From: Eublepharis macularius
Taxonomy: Eukaryota; Chordata; Lepidosauria; Squamata; Eublepharidae
Reading direction: 5' to 3'
Assembly (NCBI RefSeq): GCF_028583425.1
Contig: NC_072791.1
Location: forward strand, 12,853,868 to 12,917,867
Length of the DNA stretch: 64,000 nucleotides
Positions 1-9,454 of the stretch are shown here, piece by piece. The notes beneath the pieces were generated by a model, which was not told the origin of the DNA, did not search any database, and saw nothing but the letters and a program-made list of their open reading frames with translations. Position numbers and translations under genes: made by a program. Within the stretch, counting starts at the first letter, position 1. Every line of letters starts with the position of its first letter.

Positions 1-215
1 AGCCTTAGCAGGAATCCAGTACAGATTTGTGGAAATGCTTAAACAGAACATAAGCAATTCTAGGACTGACATTAGACAACATGAAGCACAGGTTGCTCAG
101 AGGGGCACATATTTAAAGACATATTTAAAGAAACAGATAGTATATGTAAGGCAACATAGTGGTGAAGTCTATGGTCCCTAACTCATTAGCGAAACATCTG
201 AGACCTGCCCCCCCT
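1..215 (-). mobile_element. L2-like LINE 3'UTR fragment
   Basis: Same sequence as the 3'UTR of the LINE at 34245-35065, reversed, and as 13030-13355. The copy runs off the left edge of the window. Diagnostic words include CTCATTAGCGA and GTAAGGCAACATA. Confidence 0.75.
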
Positions 216-639
216 CCCTAATGCAAATTTGGGTATATGCAAAAGAGGGGTGCATTATGCTATGGAGACAAAGAAAACTGATTAGCTGAAACAAAACAGG
301 AGATCAGTTTCTGGAGGTACACACTGAGAGGTTCAGGAATTGTCTGAAGAACTGTTCTGAAAGAAAGTCAGCCTAGGTTCTGAATGCTATGGAGGAGAAT
401 GTAAAAGAATGTACATCTTGCAGAATCAAAAACTAAAACTCAACCTGGACTGCAGCTGTCAGCAGATGAATTTCATGTTTGATGCCCCCTCCCGCACTGA
501 CCAAACTAGGAGGCCAGAAAGAAGGGTTCTGCCTAGTTCCCCCACCCACCCACATGCACAAGGTGAAGTTTTTGCAGCGGTGCTTTCAAGCAAGCACTGA
601 AACGGCACACCTCTCTGTTTGCCTTGATCACACACCCTG

Positions 640-765
640 AAGATATCTGAAGAAGTGAGCTGGGATTCACAAAAACTCATATCCTACCACAAATTTCGTC
701 AGTATTATAGGTGCTCCTGGACTCTTGCTCTTTTCTACTCCTGAAGATACAGCAGCTCTGGATTC
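640..765 (+). mobile_element. Penelope-like 3'-end arm (single, diverged)
   Basis: Shares GAAGTGAGCTG, AAACTCATA, TACCACAAATTT and GGACTCTTGCTCTTTTCTAC with the hairpin at 63595-63869. Only one arm is clear. Confidence 0.65.
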
Positions 766-848
766 CCAGAATGGATAGATAAGGAGAGCAGGGCAGACTC
801 AGTTTGGAGAATGGGTTAATCCTATAGAATCAGGTTAGCAGAGAGATG

Positions 849-1073
849 CTTAAATCCAGGGCTTATTTTCTGGGAAAAGAGGTGGTAGAACTCAGTGGGT
901 TGCCCTTAAGAGAAAATGGTGGAGGGCAATCTAAACTCTGCCGTGGAGGGCAATCTAAACTCCCCTCTGTCTGGAGATCAGGGGGCGGGGCCACCACCCA
1001 TGTGACCATTTTCAAGAGGTTCCAGAACTCCGTTCCACCGTGTTCCAGCTGAAAAAAAAGACCTGCTTACATC
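849..1073. mobile_element. hAT-like miniature element, CAGGGCTT family, with TSD
   Basis: Element 857-1065 starts CAGGGCTTATTTTC and ends GAAAAAAAAGACCTG. It is flanked by CTTAAATC (849-856) and CTTACATC (1066-1073), an 8-bp duplication with one mismatch. The interior repeats GGGCAATCTAAACTC. Same family as 26177, 40035, 48087 and 48735. Confidence 0.85.
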
Positions 1074-1721
1074 CTGGCAAGAGAAAGGTGAGAAAACAGC
1101 AAACAAAAGAAACAGGACAGAACAGGTTTAAGGGGGAAAAAATCTGGAGGATCAGGCAAAACATTTGCAAATTACAAACAGCTAGTTTATAGCCCCTCCA
1201 GCTAAGGACTCAGAACGGGATGGTTCACAAATGCACATCTTATGGCAAATGGGCATGCTAGGCCCAGAGCGGTGGCATGGGCTTAAAATGGGACCTGCAG
1301 TTTACCAACATGTATAGTTTGTAATGCCCATTTTCCGCTTTGGGAAATATGATTCTGAAGGAGGAGAGACCTCACCTGGGCATGCACAGACAGTCTTCCT
1401 TGCCGCTGAATAATTAGTCCTGTCCCCTATTTTCTGTGCTAAGCCATCCATGAACATTGCTGCCCCCTTTTTGGACCACAGCCTGACAGATCCAACATTT
1501 TTGTTTCAAATGATGGCTAGTTCAGAGTACCTCAAGAACATTTACAGACAAGACAGCAACAAAATTTATTGTGGGACCCCAGAATCTGGTATTCAGGGAT
1601 ATACTGCTTCGATACATGGAGGTTCTACGCTAGTATAACTATATCGAATAGTAAAGTAGATGCTTCTGTGGCCAATCACAACCAGGCTACTTGCAAATAA
1701 GGCTGAGGCACCGATATTCTT

Positions 1722-1801
1722 GTGCGCTATGTGCCATCAAGTCACCTATGGCACCTTATGAAAGACCTCCAAAACGTCCTATCGTTAACAGACTTGCTCT
1801 T
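1722..1801 (-). mobile_element. BovB/RTE LINE 3' end fragment
   Basis: Reverse complement matches the tail of the copy at 4378-4680 (GTTTTGGAGGTCTTT, then GCCATAGGT and TTGATGGCACAT). Confidence 0.6.
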
Positions 1802-1832
1802 TTATATTCTTAAGGGACTCCCAAGTATGCAC

Positions 1833-1915
1833 AGCAAGATTCAAGTCCAGAAGCACCGTAGAGACTAATTTGATTTCCAGGGTATGAGCTTTTGAGAGTC
1901 AAAGCTCCCTTAATA
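1833..1915 (-). mobile_element. Penelope-like 3'-end arm
   Basis: Contains AGTCCAGAAGCACC, GTAGAGACTAA and TTTTGAGAGTCAAAGCTCCC, matching other Penelope arms such as 40382-40536. Confidence 0.65.
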
Positions 1916-3306
1916 CGCAGAAAAGGAAGATTTTGTAAATTAACCAAAAGGAAGAGAAACTCCCAGAAGAAGGTCCGATGAAGAGTGTGTATATGGCAGA
2001 AGGCACAGAGCATTGCCATGCCTATAATTCCCAGAAGACCCACCCCATTCCAACAAATAGCCATAGGATTTACAGCATCCTTTTAAAAACAATCTAAGCT
2101 TGTGGCCACCATTGCAAGTCAGCTACACGTTGTGCGAAGTAAAAATACTTCTTCTTTTTTAACTATCCTGAGCCTGAAGCAAATCACCTTTTGTGGACAA
2201 CTCCTGTGTTTTGGCACAACCAGGAGAAAAAAATCCTGCACAAACCATTCATAAACCCCCCACCTTGTCTCTATCTGCTCCATCTTTCCTCCTAAAGTAA
2301 AGGGCCCCAAATATTTCTGTCCTTTTCAAGGTAAATGGGTCCAGTTGCTAAAAGGGTTTCTGCATCTTTTATTTGAGGTGCAAGCAATTTTAGGGACGTC
2401 AGAGAAGGAAACAGACCGATAGGTCTTGAACATGGTACATGGATGTCGGACATCAAACAATGCACCAGCAAGAAAGCGACACCCAGATCAGTGAGTGGTT
2501 CCAAATGGCATTGGCTGGTCTCAGACACAACAGTTAAAGGCTATTTGAACTGACAAATTTACCACCAGCGTGACAGCACGGCCAAAATGTGTTAGATGTT
2601 TTCTATTCCTGGTTCTTCCCAAGGAGGGGAAAATACCACCCTGGGGAAATGAAAGAAAAATCACCCCAAGCTTATGGCAGCTGTTGGCAGCAAGGGAAGT
2701 ATGTGTGTTTTGGGGGGGGGGGGATGATCACACATCCTTGCGAATACGCAACAGGGTTTGGTTGCTTATTCTTCGGATTGTTATTTATATAGCACTTTTG
2801 CTCCAAATTAAGGACATTTTACAGCCCTTATCTTGTGCATCTGCACCACAAACCATTATTACCAGAAAGGATGCAGGGGGAAACAACCAAAGAGGATTAA
2901 AAAGTTTGGAAGACACCTCCCGGAAGAAAAATGAATGTATTTTTAAGAGAATGAATGTAAACAGTAATTAATATTAAGGCCTCCTGAAAAAAAAAAGGAT
3001 GTTCAAGGAGAAATAAGCTTCCCGTGTTCGGGGGGGGGGGGTTCATAACACCACCAGCAATGTTGCTAACAGAGAGTAAGTTCATCTTAAGAGAAAGACA
3101 TTTCAGACTGCCGTCAAGGGGAAACAAAGACGTTTTAGTCGAGGTGGGGAAAAGGCAGCTTAAAGCTCTTTTCCCCTTGTGAAATGGAATCACGAGCAAG
3201 AAACAGCCTGTTTTGGGAGTATGAGGTGCGCTTTCTTGTATCTCGTAAAATGTTTTCAGTACAGGTCAAAGAATCATACTTGGCATTACAAACAAAAATC
3301 GAAAGT

Positions 3307-3333
3307 GGAGGAGGAGGAGGAGGAGGAGGAGGG
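3307..3333. repeat. (GGA)n microsatellite
   Basis: About nine GGA units in tandem inside SIX4 intron 1. Confidence 0.9.
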
Positions 3334-4377
3334 ATAAACTGATGCCTTTGACCTGGTATTCAAGCCAATTGAGTTGTTTATGTTTCAACAACAGACCCGG
3401 TGCCAACCCAGGGAACCAGCCGGAGATACAGCAACTCTTGAGTCATGTGGCTTCAGACAATGTATTTGTCATTCTCTCAATAGAACCGAGTGTGAGCTTC
3501 TCTCCACAAAAAAAAGAAAAAGGAAAGGGCGATTCTGAGCTACTTTGAATATGACTTCCTGCAACATCCATCAAATCTGAGTCAGAGACAGACAGGACTC
3601 TTTTTACCATGCACACTGCGGAATATTAAAAAAGCAGAACGTAAGAAGTGGCTCACAGCTGCAGATCGAGGGTAAAGTGTTCCGCTTTCATTTACATTCA
3701 TTTCCAAGTTCTAGGAGACACAGAGAAAAGAAATGTCGCTTTCCCCCCTTTTGCCTAGGTAAAGAGCTGGGAATTGAACCCTGGTTTGTCACCCCCATTA
3801 ACTACCCTTCAGGCTTCTGCAGTTGACGCCGCGGGCAAAAACAAACAAGTGGAAAAAACCCTCATGCTGCATAACCAAACCTCCACATAGGCATTTGTTC
3901 TCCCCCTCCGCAACACCTCAGCCCGGACGGCTTTTGTTGACTGGTCTGCCCAGTTTTACACCCCCCACCCCCACCCCCATTTGTGGCTTTGATGTATGTG
4001 CGCCAAGGACAGAAAGAGGCTGGCTCAGCAAAGCTGTGCCCTTCCTCCCAGAAAGGCCTTTGGGGTTTGCTTTTTTTTAAAAAAAAATACTTTCCTTGCC
4101 TGGAGACCCCTCTGTGAAGGAAGCAAGTGGGCAGTGGGCGGGGAAACCAGAGGAATGTGTCTTGTGCAGGCAGGGAGGTTGCCTCACCTGGCTGCTTGCA
4201 GGCAATCCAACCCCCCCTCCCCAGCCCCAGCGGCCAGCTTTTCTCACCCCTCTGCCTCTTTCCGCACCCTAACACTGGCTCAGCTACACCTGGACCCAGG
4301 ACAGCGTGGTTGAGAAGATCCAGAAAGACCTTTGTCGATTTGCCGACTAACTTCTGTGGTTCTCCAAATAGGCTTTG

Positions 4378-4680
4378 GTATTTTAAAAAATATTCCTAAG
4401 AATGAGAGAAGTAATGGGAGGCTATCGTACTTTGGTCATATCATGAGAAGGCAAGATTCTCTGGAAAAGCCAATGATACTAGGAAAAGTGGAAGGCAGCA
4501 GGAAAAGAGGAAGATCGAAAACTAGATGGCTTGACCCAATCAAAGAAGCCATGTCCTCCTGTTTGCAGGATCTGAGTCTGTTAATGATAGGCCGTTTTGG
4601 AGGTCTTTTATTCATAGGGTCGCCATAGGTCAAAGGCAACTTGACAGCACATAACACACACACAATGGGGGTGGTGGTAT
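4378..4680 (+). mobile_element. BovB/RTE LINE, reverse transcriptase C-terminus and tail
   Basis: Translates to LSYFGHIMRRQDSLEK, then LGKVEGSRKRGR and TRWLDPIKEA, the conserved C-terminal block of RTE/BovB reverse transcriptases (FGHxMRRxDSLEK). The 3' tail GCCATAGGTC..CTTGACAGCACATAACAC ends in (CA)n. It is 5' truncated. Confidence 0.85.
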
Positions 4681-6402
4681 TGGGATAGTGGGAATCCCAA
4701 ACACACACACAATAACGCTCCCAGTGAGAAGGTGACTAAAAGGAGATCTGTTTTAGGATCTTTTTAGGCTGGGGACAACTTAGGATTGCAACTCAGACAG
4801 CTCTTGTTCCTCTCTTCTTGGGAAATGAAACTCGATCTGCTTCAGGATAGAATCAAGTTTCACAACAAGAGAAGCAAGGAATCGTGTGTGGGGGGGGGGG
4901 TATGCTCCAGCCAAGCCATGCGCTCATGTTTCTTTCTCTTTTTCCCTTGGTGACATAAAACCCGGGCAAATGATTAACGCTGTCAAATAAAATGAGAGGC
5001 AAAAAGTCTCCTCAGGCCTCAGATAAGTAAGGAAGTGGATCCAGATAGAACCGCGACACTTGCAAGTTTGGAGAAAATGCCAGGGAGAAATGTTTGAGGG
5101 GGCCTGGAATAGCTTAAACAGAGAATAAAGTCTTCATAAAAAACCAAAATGAAACTGTTTTCTGCCTCTGCAAAGGAAAGATTCTGGAGAGCTGGGAAAC
5201 CTCACCAGCAGCCAGAGCAGATATTGGGTCGGTGCTATGAAGGCACAGAAGGCGATCAAAATCTTGCATCTTGGGGGGGGGGTGAAAGATGCCTGGATCT
5301 TTTTACGAAATAAAAAGGAAGGGGGGCAGGTAAGAATTTTAAAAGGGGGGTTGGAAGCAGCCGTAATGCTGTTAAAAGAATCCCCTAACATAGGGCAGGA
5401 AAATGGGAATTCATAATGGGGAGGCTGTGGAGGGAGAGAAAAGCCACGAGCATAACCCTGATCCCAGAAAGATCGGAGCTACAAAGAATTTTTGTGGCTT
5501 CGAAGGAGAAAAAAATAACTGACTTGGGCTTGTGGGAAAGCTTGCCCTCAGGCAGAGATTCTTGAAAGTTATGGGGAGATCTTTCACCGAGAAAAACTGG
5601 ATTGCTATGGAAGTGACGGGGGGGGGGGGGGCTTCTTGGATTCTGGAAAAAACCTGGGGGTGTATGTGGAAGAAATGGAGTAAAGTGTGCATTAGGAGAG
5701 AGGAGCCAGCCGACTATTATTCCTGCTGGAAACGCTTTCCCCGCACCCTCTGCAAGCCAAGGAGTGGGTGTGTTTAGAGTGAGTGTGAGATGGGGGCGGC
5801 GGGGAGAGGACAGGACTGAAGGTAAACGCCATGTTTTGTCAAGAAAGGAAACCAGGAAAGGGGGAGGGAGAAGGCCAGACGAAGAAGGAGGGAGGCAAAA
5901 GAGTAAGAAACAGGGAATGATTTGGGTAAGCATAGGGGGAGGGAAATAAAAGTCAGCCAACACAGCAAGCAAGGTACTGGGCAAAAGGATGCGTAATGAG
6001 GTTAAGAAAAGAGAGGAAAATAGCTGAAAGTTTGTGCTGTGAAGCCCCGGGTTCCAATCTCACCCATGTCATCCCACTCCCTAGGAAGCCATGACTTTTA
6101 AAGTGTGGTAGTCAAAAGGCAGCCTAGTCAAATGACCAAGCTGAAAGAAGGGGCTGGTAAAAGCTGCGGCGTTCCAAAGTCTTAACATTTAAAAATGAAG
6201 CAACAAGACGAATGGAAGGGGAGTGGGGAGAGGCTCCAAGAAGTTGCTGGGAGCAGAAAGGTGGGTGGGGAGGGGGATAAGGACAACCAGGAAGTAGGAG
6301 ATCAAATGGGGGGGGGGTGTTAAATAAGGAAAGAGGGGAATGGGGGAGAAGGTAGAAGAAAGTGGGTATGTGTGGAGGGATCTCAAGCTAGGCAGGAGCT
6401 AG

Positions 6403-6632
6403 GTTTGGGTTGCCGTTTCTGGGTAGGGAAATTCCTGGAGATTTTGGTCATGGCTAAGTTTGGTCATGGGGAAGGGTAAGTTTGGAGAAGTCAAGGACCT
6501 CTATGGCGTATAATGCCATAGAGTCCACCTTCCAAAGCCCCCATTTTCTCCAGGGTAACTGATCTCTGTGGCTTGGAGAGCAGCTGTAATTCCTTGAGCT
6601 CCCCAGCCACCACCTGGAGGTTGGCAACCCTA
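6403..6632. mobile_element. GGTTGCC/GGCAACC miniature element
   Basis: Begins TTGGGTTGCC.. GGAAATTCCTGGAGAT and ends CACCTGGAGGTTGGCAACCC. It carries the family's internal words ATAATGCCATAGAGTCCA and TTTTCTCCAGG. No clear target duplication. The copy at 45131-45350 has one. Confidence 0.7.
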
Positions 6633-6842
6633 AGTGGGGGCAGAGCGCCATTTGTTTCTAAAGCTCAGCTCGGGGCACCTTTCCCTTTCAAATCACACAC
6701 CCCTTAACCATGTCCAGAGCCCAAAGCAGAAGGGCTCCCACCAATCATGTGCAGAGGACAAAGTTCAAGGGCTTCCCCCAGGATGCACAAAAGTGGGGGG
6801 GGGGGGAGAGAGAGGAGCGGCCAGAGCTAAATTTATATCCAT

Positions 6843-7055
6843 AGCTCAGCCCTGGGCATCTTTCCCTTCCCGGCTGGTAACCATGTGCAGAGTGCAAAGG
6901 AGACATGCGAGCGAGGGAGCATGTCAAGCAGAGCGGCCACATTTGTCCCAAGCTCAGCCCCGGGCATCTTTCCCTTCCAAGCTGGTAACCATGTGCAGAG
7001 TGCAAAGGAATGTGTGCCAGGGGGCATGTCAAGCAGAGCGGCCACATTCGGGCCC
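6843..7055. repeat. Tandem repeat (about 105-108 bp unit) beside SIX4 donor
   Basis: Two units (6843-6950 and 6951-7055) each run AGCTCAGCCC, GGGCATCTTTCCCTTCC, GGTAACCATGTGCAGAGTGC, CATGTCAAGCAGAGCGGCC. A more diverged unit precedes (from about 6661). A fourth partial unit follows (7069-7100, CCATGTGCAGAGCGC then three AAAGCGC steps), ending about 40 bp from the SIX4 donor. Confidence 0.85.
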
Positions 7056-7139
7056 GGGGCTCCCCTGGCCATGTGCAGAGCGCAAAGCGCAAAGCGCAAA
7101 GCGGACGGGCTCCCCCCGCCCCACAGCCCCGGCGCTCAC

Positions 7140-7924
7140 CTCTTGGCCTGCGGCTCGGCCGGGTTGCGGTCGCGCTGGCGGCGGTTCTTGAACCAGTTGC
7201 TGACCTGCGTGAGCGAGAGGCCGGTGAGCTTGGCCAGGTGGCGCTTCTCGGCGGGCGACGGGTAGCGGTTCTGGCGGTAGAGCTCCTTGAGCGCGTTGCG
7301 CGACTTCTCCTTGAAGCAGTAGACCGTCTCCTCGCCGTCCCAGATGGTGCGCGGCAGCGGGAACTTCCTGCGCAGGCGGTACTTGTCGACGGCGCCCAGC
7401 GGGCGGCCGCGGGCCCGCTCGGCCTCGGCGTAGCGCGCCTTGTACCAGAGCTCCTGCAGCAGCGGGTGGCTGGCGGCGCCGAAGCTGTGGCCCTCCAGGA
7501 TGCCGTACAGCTCGCCGAAGAGGCCCTGGTGGAAGGCCACCAGCGCCCGCGCCTTCAGCAGGCTCTCGCCGCCGCGCAGCAGCGCGCCAGGCGGCAGCGA
7601 CCACAGGAAGCGCGCCAGCCGGTCCAGGTGGCCGCCCTGCTGCAGCGCCTCGCACACGCAGGCGACCTGCTCCGGCGAGAAGGCCAGCGCGCCGGACGCC
7701 GGCGGCGAGGCCGGCGAGGGGGGCGCCGAGGGCGGCCCGCTCAGCAGCTCCGCCTGCAGCAGGACCTCCGCCGCCGCCGCCGCCGCGTCCTTCTCCCCGG
7801 CCAAAGCCGCGGCCAGCGACGGCGAGGGCGCCGCCGCCGCCGGGCTCGCCGCCCGGCCGGGCTCCTGCATGTCCGGCGCCTGCTCTTGCTTGATCGCCAT
7901 CCCGGCCGGGGAAGCCGAGGACAT
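7140..7924 (-). CDS. SIX4: SIX4 exon 1 (SIX homeobox 4, N-terminal 261 residues)
   Basis: Encodes the N-terminal part of a Six-family nuclear transcription factor that in vertebrates acts with EYA/DACH cofactors in muscle, kidney and sensory development (family knowledge). Seen: start ATG at 7924-7922 followed by MSSASPAG; an Ala/Pro-rich N-terminus (about residues 1-78); SIX domain about 81-190 ([44 protein letters not shown]); homeodomain about 197-256 with recognition helix [14 protein letters not shown] at 241-254. [20 protein letters not shown] separates it from SIX5 and SIX1/2. The frame stays open upstream to a GTG at 8095, but 7924 is the first ATG and matches the conserved SIX4 start. 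The exon ends in phase 2 at a good donor (AG|GTGAGC, GT at 7139-7138). The C-terminal activation region (later exons) is absent, so only a third or so of the protein is here. The N-terminal linker looks shorter than the human one. Confidence 0.96.
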
Positions 7925-8075
7925 TTTTCGCCCCCCGGGCGCTGGGCTGGAAAGTTGGGAGCCGCGCCGCCCCCCTCCTCCTCCTCCTCCTCCTCGGGCT
8001 CGTCCCCCCCCGCCGCGCCGCGCCGGTCCGGAGGGCGCGCACCTCCCGCTCCTCCTCCGGCTCCCCTTTAGCCGA

Positions 8076-8084
8076 TCAGGTTTC
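8076..8084 (+). promoter_or_regulatory. MEF3/SIX-binding motif in SIX4 5' region
   Basis: TCAGGTTTC is an exact copy of the MEF3 motif recognised by Six homeodomain proteins (known consensus). It lies about 150 bp upstream of the SIX4 ATG, inside the CpG island. Autoregulation is an inference; a 9-mer can occur by chance. Confidence 0.4.
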
Positions 8085-8253
8085 CTGCCCGCCACGCAGG
8101 AGCCCGCGGGACGGCTCCTCCTCGGAGCGCAACTCCGGCCAGCCCAGCGCGGCGCCTCCCCCCCCTCCGCCCACCCCCCTCCAACGTGATTCCTCCGAAG
8201 CCTCTCCGGCTGCTACATATTCCTAATGGCCCAGGCGGGCTGCGGGCGCGCGT

Positions 8254-8317
8254 ATTGGCCAGTTCGCCCGTCGGGGCGGGGCGGAGCGGGCGGGGTTTCT
8301 ATGGAAACCGTCAATCA
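8254..8317 (-). promoter_or_regulatory. SIX4 proximal promoter motifs: CCAAT, GC box, X-box-like, PBX-like
   Basis: Read on the minus strand: an inverted CCAAT at 8258-8254, a GC box (plus-strand GGGGCGGGGC at 8273-8282), an imperfect palindrome GTTTCTATGGAAAC at 8295-8308 resembling an RFX X-box, and TGATTGAC (8318-8311 region) resembling a PBX site. All fall within 65 bp and about 330-390 bp upstream of the ATG. Motif clustering is seen; function is inferred. Confidence 0.45.
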
Positions 8318-8520
8318 TCTCCTCCTCCCTCCCACCTTCTCCCTCCTTCCCACGTGAACCAGCCATACCTGGAGGTCTGCGCTGACCCAGGGCGCTGCTC
8401 GGGAACTTCTGGCCCAGCGGGCCGCGCTCGGATCCGATACTTCGGGGTTTCTTCCTTCCCGTTGTCCATCAGCAGGACGCGAGTCCGGCGGCACCGCAGA
8501 AACCGGCAAGATTTTTCAAG

Positions 8521-8755
8521 GCTAGAAGCTTTCGAGACTCAGAGCTCCCTTCTCCCGATACCTTTCTTCCCGGTACAGCAAGATCCGAGTCTAATAGCAC
8601 CTTAAAGCTCCTCGAGATTGCCAACCTAGGCGCTTTCGAGAGTCAAAGCTCTCTTCGACAGCTCCTACCTTGGAAATCGAGTGGGTCCTTAAGGTGCTAT
8701 TGGACCCGGATCTTGCTCTTCGACTGCAGACCAACTGGGCTACCCATGTGAAATT
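8521..8755 (-). mobile_element. Penelope-like 3'-end arms (rearranged)
   Basis: Contains GAAGCTTTCGAGACTCAGAGCTCCC, then AGTCTAATAGCACCTTAAAG, a second CTTTCGAGAGTCAAAGCTCT, and AAGGTGCTATTGGACCCGGA. This is at least two arms in opposite orientation, about 600-830 bp upstream of the SIX4 start. Confidence 0.7.
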
Positions 8756-8850
8756 TCCTCTTTTAAAAATACACACATTAACAACGTAGAAAAAACGACT
8801 CGGTGAAATCCAGCAGGGGAGCTGCGTTAGCCGGGCAAAATAAACAGGAC

Positions 8851-8892
8851 ATTATTTATTTATTTATTTGTTTGTTTGTTTGTTTGTTTATT
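8851..8892. repeat. (TTTA)n(TTTG)n microsatellite
   Basis: Tandem ATTT units pass into GTTT units. Confidence 0.9.
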
Positions 8893-9013
8893 CCAGGTCC
8901 AGCTTTGTATAAATTTTCATATGCTATGAGCGGAGGCAGAAAAGTCACAAAATAACCTAAACAGCGGGGTCAAGGGACTAGGAATTTTAAAGGGCTGCTA
9001 AAGAAGCTGACGG

Positions 9014-9210
9014 GGGTGCCCCAGGCAAGCCCAATCTCGGAAGCTAAGCAGGACCGACCTTAGTTCGTAATTGGATGGGAGATCTCCCAGGAAGGCCACT
9101 CTCGCTAAGCAGAGGCAGGCAATGGCAAACCACCTCTGTTAGTCTCTTGCCATGAAAACCCCACCAGGGGTCACCATAAGTCAGCTATGACTTGATGGCA
9201 CTTTCCGGTA
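9014..9210 (+). mobile_element. 5S rRNA-derived SINE
   Basis: The head ATCTCGGAAGCTAAGCAGG..TTAGT..TTGGATGGGAGA is the 5S rRNA internal promoter region. The body has GGCAATGGCAAACCACCTCTG. The tail CACCATAAGTCAGCTATGACTTGATGGCAC resembles the BovB 3' end, suggesting BovB mobilisation (inference). Confidence 0.85.
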
Positions 9211-9225
9211 CCCCCGAAGAATCTC

Positions 9226-9454
9226 CGAATACGGGAGGTCATAGATCCAGAGGAGTTAGCCGTGGTAGTCTGTAGTAGCAAAATAGAAGAGTCCAGTAGC
9301 ACCTTTAGGACTAACCAACTTTACTGTAGCATAAGCTTTCGAGAATCAGTTCTCTTCGTCAGATGCAACTGGGATTCTCGAAGGCTTATGCTACAGTAAA
9401 GTTGGTTAGTCCTAAAGGTGCTACTGGACTCTTTTCTATTTCGAATAGGGGAGG
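9226..9454. mobile_element. Penelope 3'-end hairpin with 13-bp TSD
   Basis: Element 9239-9441. The two arms mirror each other around AGATGCA (about 9360), each with AAAGAGTCCAGTAGCACCT-type sequence, AACTTTACTGTAGCATAAGC and TTTCGAGAATC. Flanks CGAATACGGGAGG (9226-9238) and CGAATAGGGGAGG (9442-9454) differ at one base. Confidence 0.85.

Larger units (their letters stand above)
1..7139 (-). other. SIX4: SIX4 intron 1 (part)
   Basis: Everything below the SIX4 exon-1 donor is taken as intron 1, because no frame on the minus strand resembles the SIX4 activation domain. Outside the repeats listed separately (LINE, Penelope arm, hAT-like, BovB and GGTTGCC elements, tandem repeat), the stretches 1075-1720, 1920-3300, 3340-4375 and 4690-6400 show no recognisable gene or repeat beyond homopolymer G runs and short purine-rich tracts. 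The 199-codon minus-strand frame at 5385-5984 has no recognisable features. Confidence 0.7.
6990..8480 (-). promoter_or_regulatory. CpG-rich island over SIX4 promoter, 5'UTR and exon 1
   Basis: Dense CpG and high GC run from just inside intron 1 through the exon to about 550 bp upstream of the SIX4 ATG, unlike the AT-richer surroundings. The 5'UTR probably occupies much of 7925-8200, with (on the plus strand) a CTC/GGC-rich stretch around 7970-8060. The transcription start is not visible. CCAAT and GC-box motifs at 8254-8284 suggest it lies near 8170-8230. Confidence 0.75.

Noticed and set aside
5385..5984. 199-codon minus-strand frame
   Set aside because: No recognisable domain. It arises from purine-rich, stop-poor sequence within SIX4 intron 1 and does not resemble SIX4 exon 2.
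7010..8071. Long plus-strand frame (353 codons) opposite SIX4
   Set aside because: It is the antisense of GC-rich SIX4 exon 1. Composition is Arg/Ala/Gly-rich without domain features.
7925..8095. Extended SIX4 N-terminus from an in-frame GTG at 8095
   Set aside because: No ATG in the extension. MSSASP at 7924 matches the known SIX4 start (MSSSSP-like).
9014..9080. 5S rRNA gene
   Set aside because: Only the internal-promoter portion is 5S-like and it is followed by a SINE body and tail. Several diverged copies exist.
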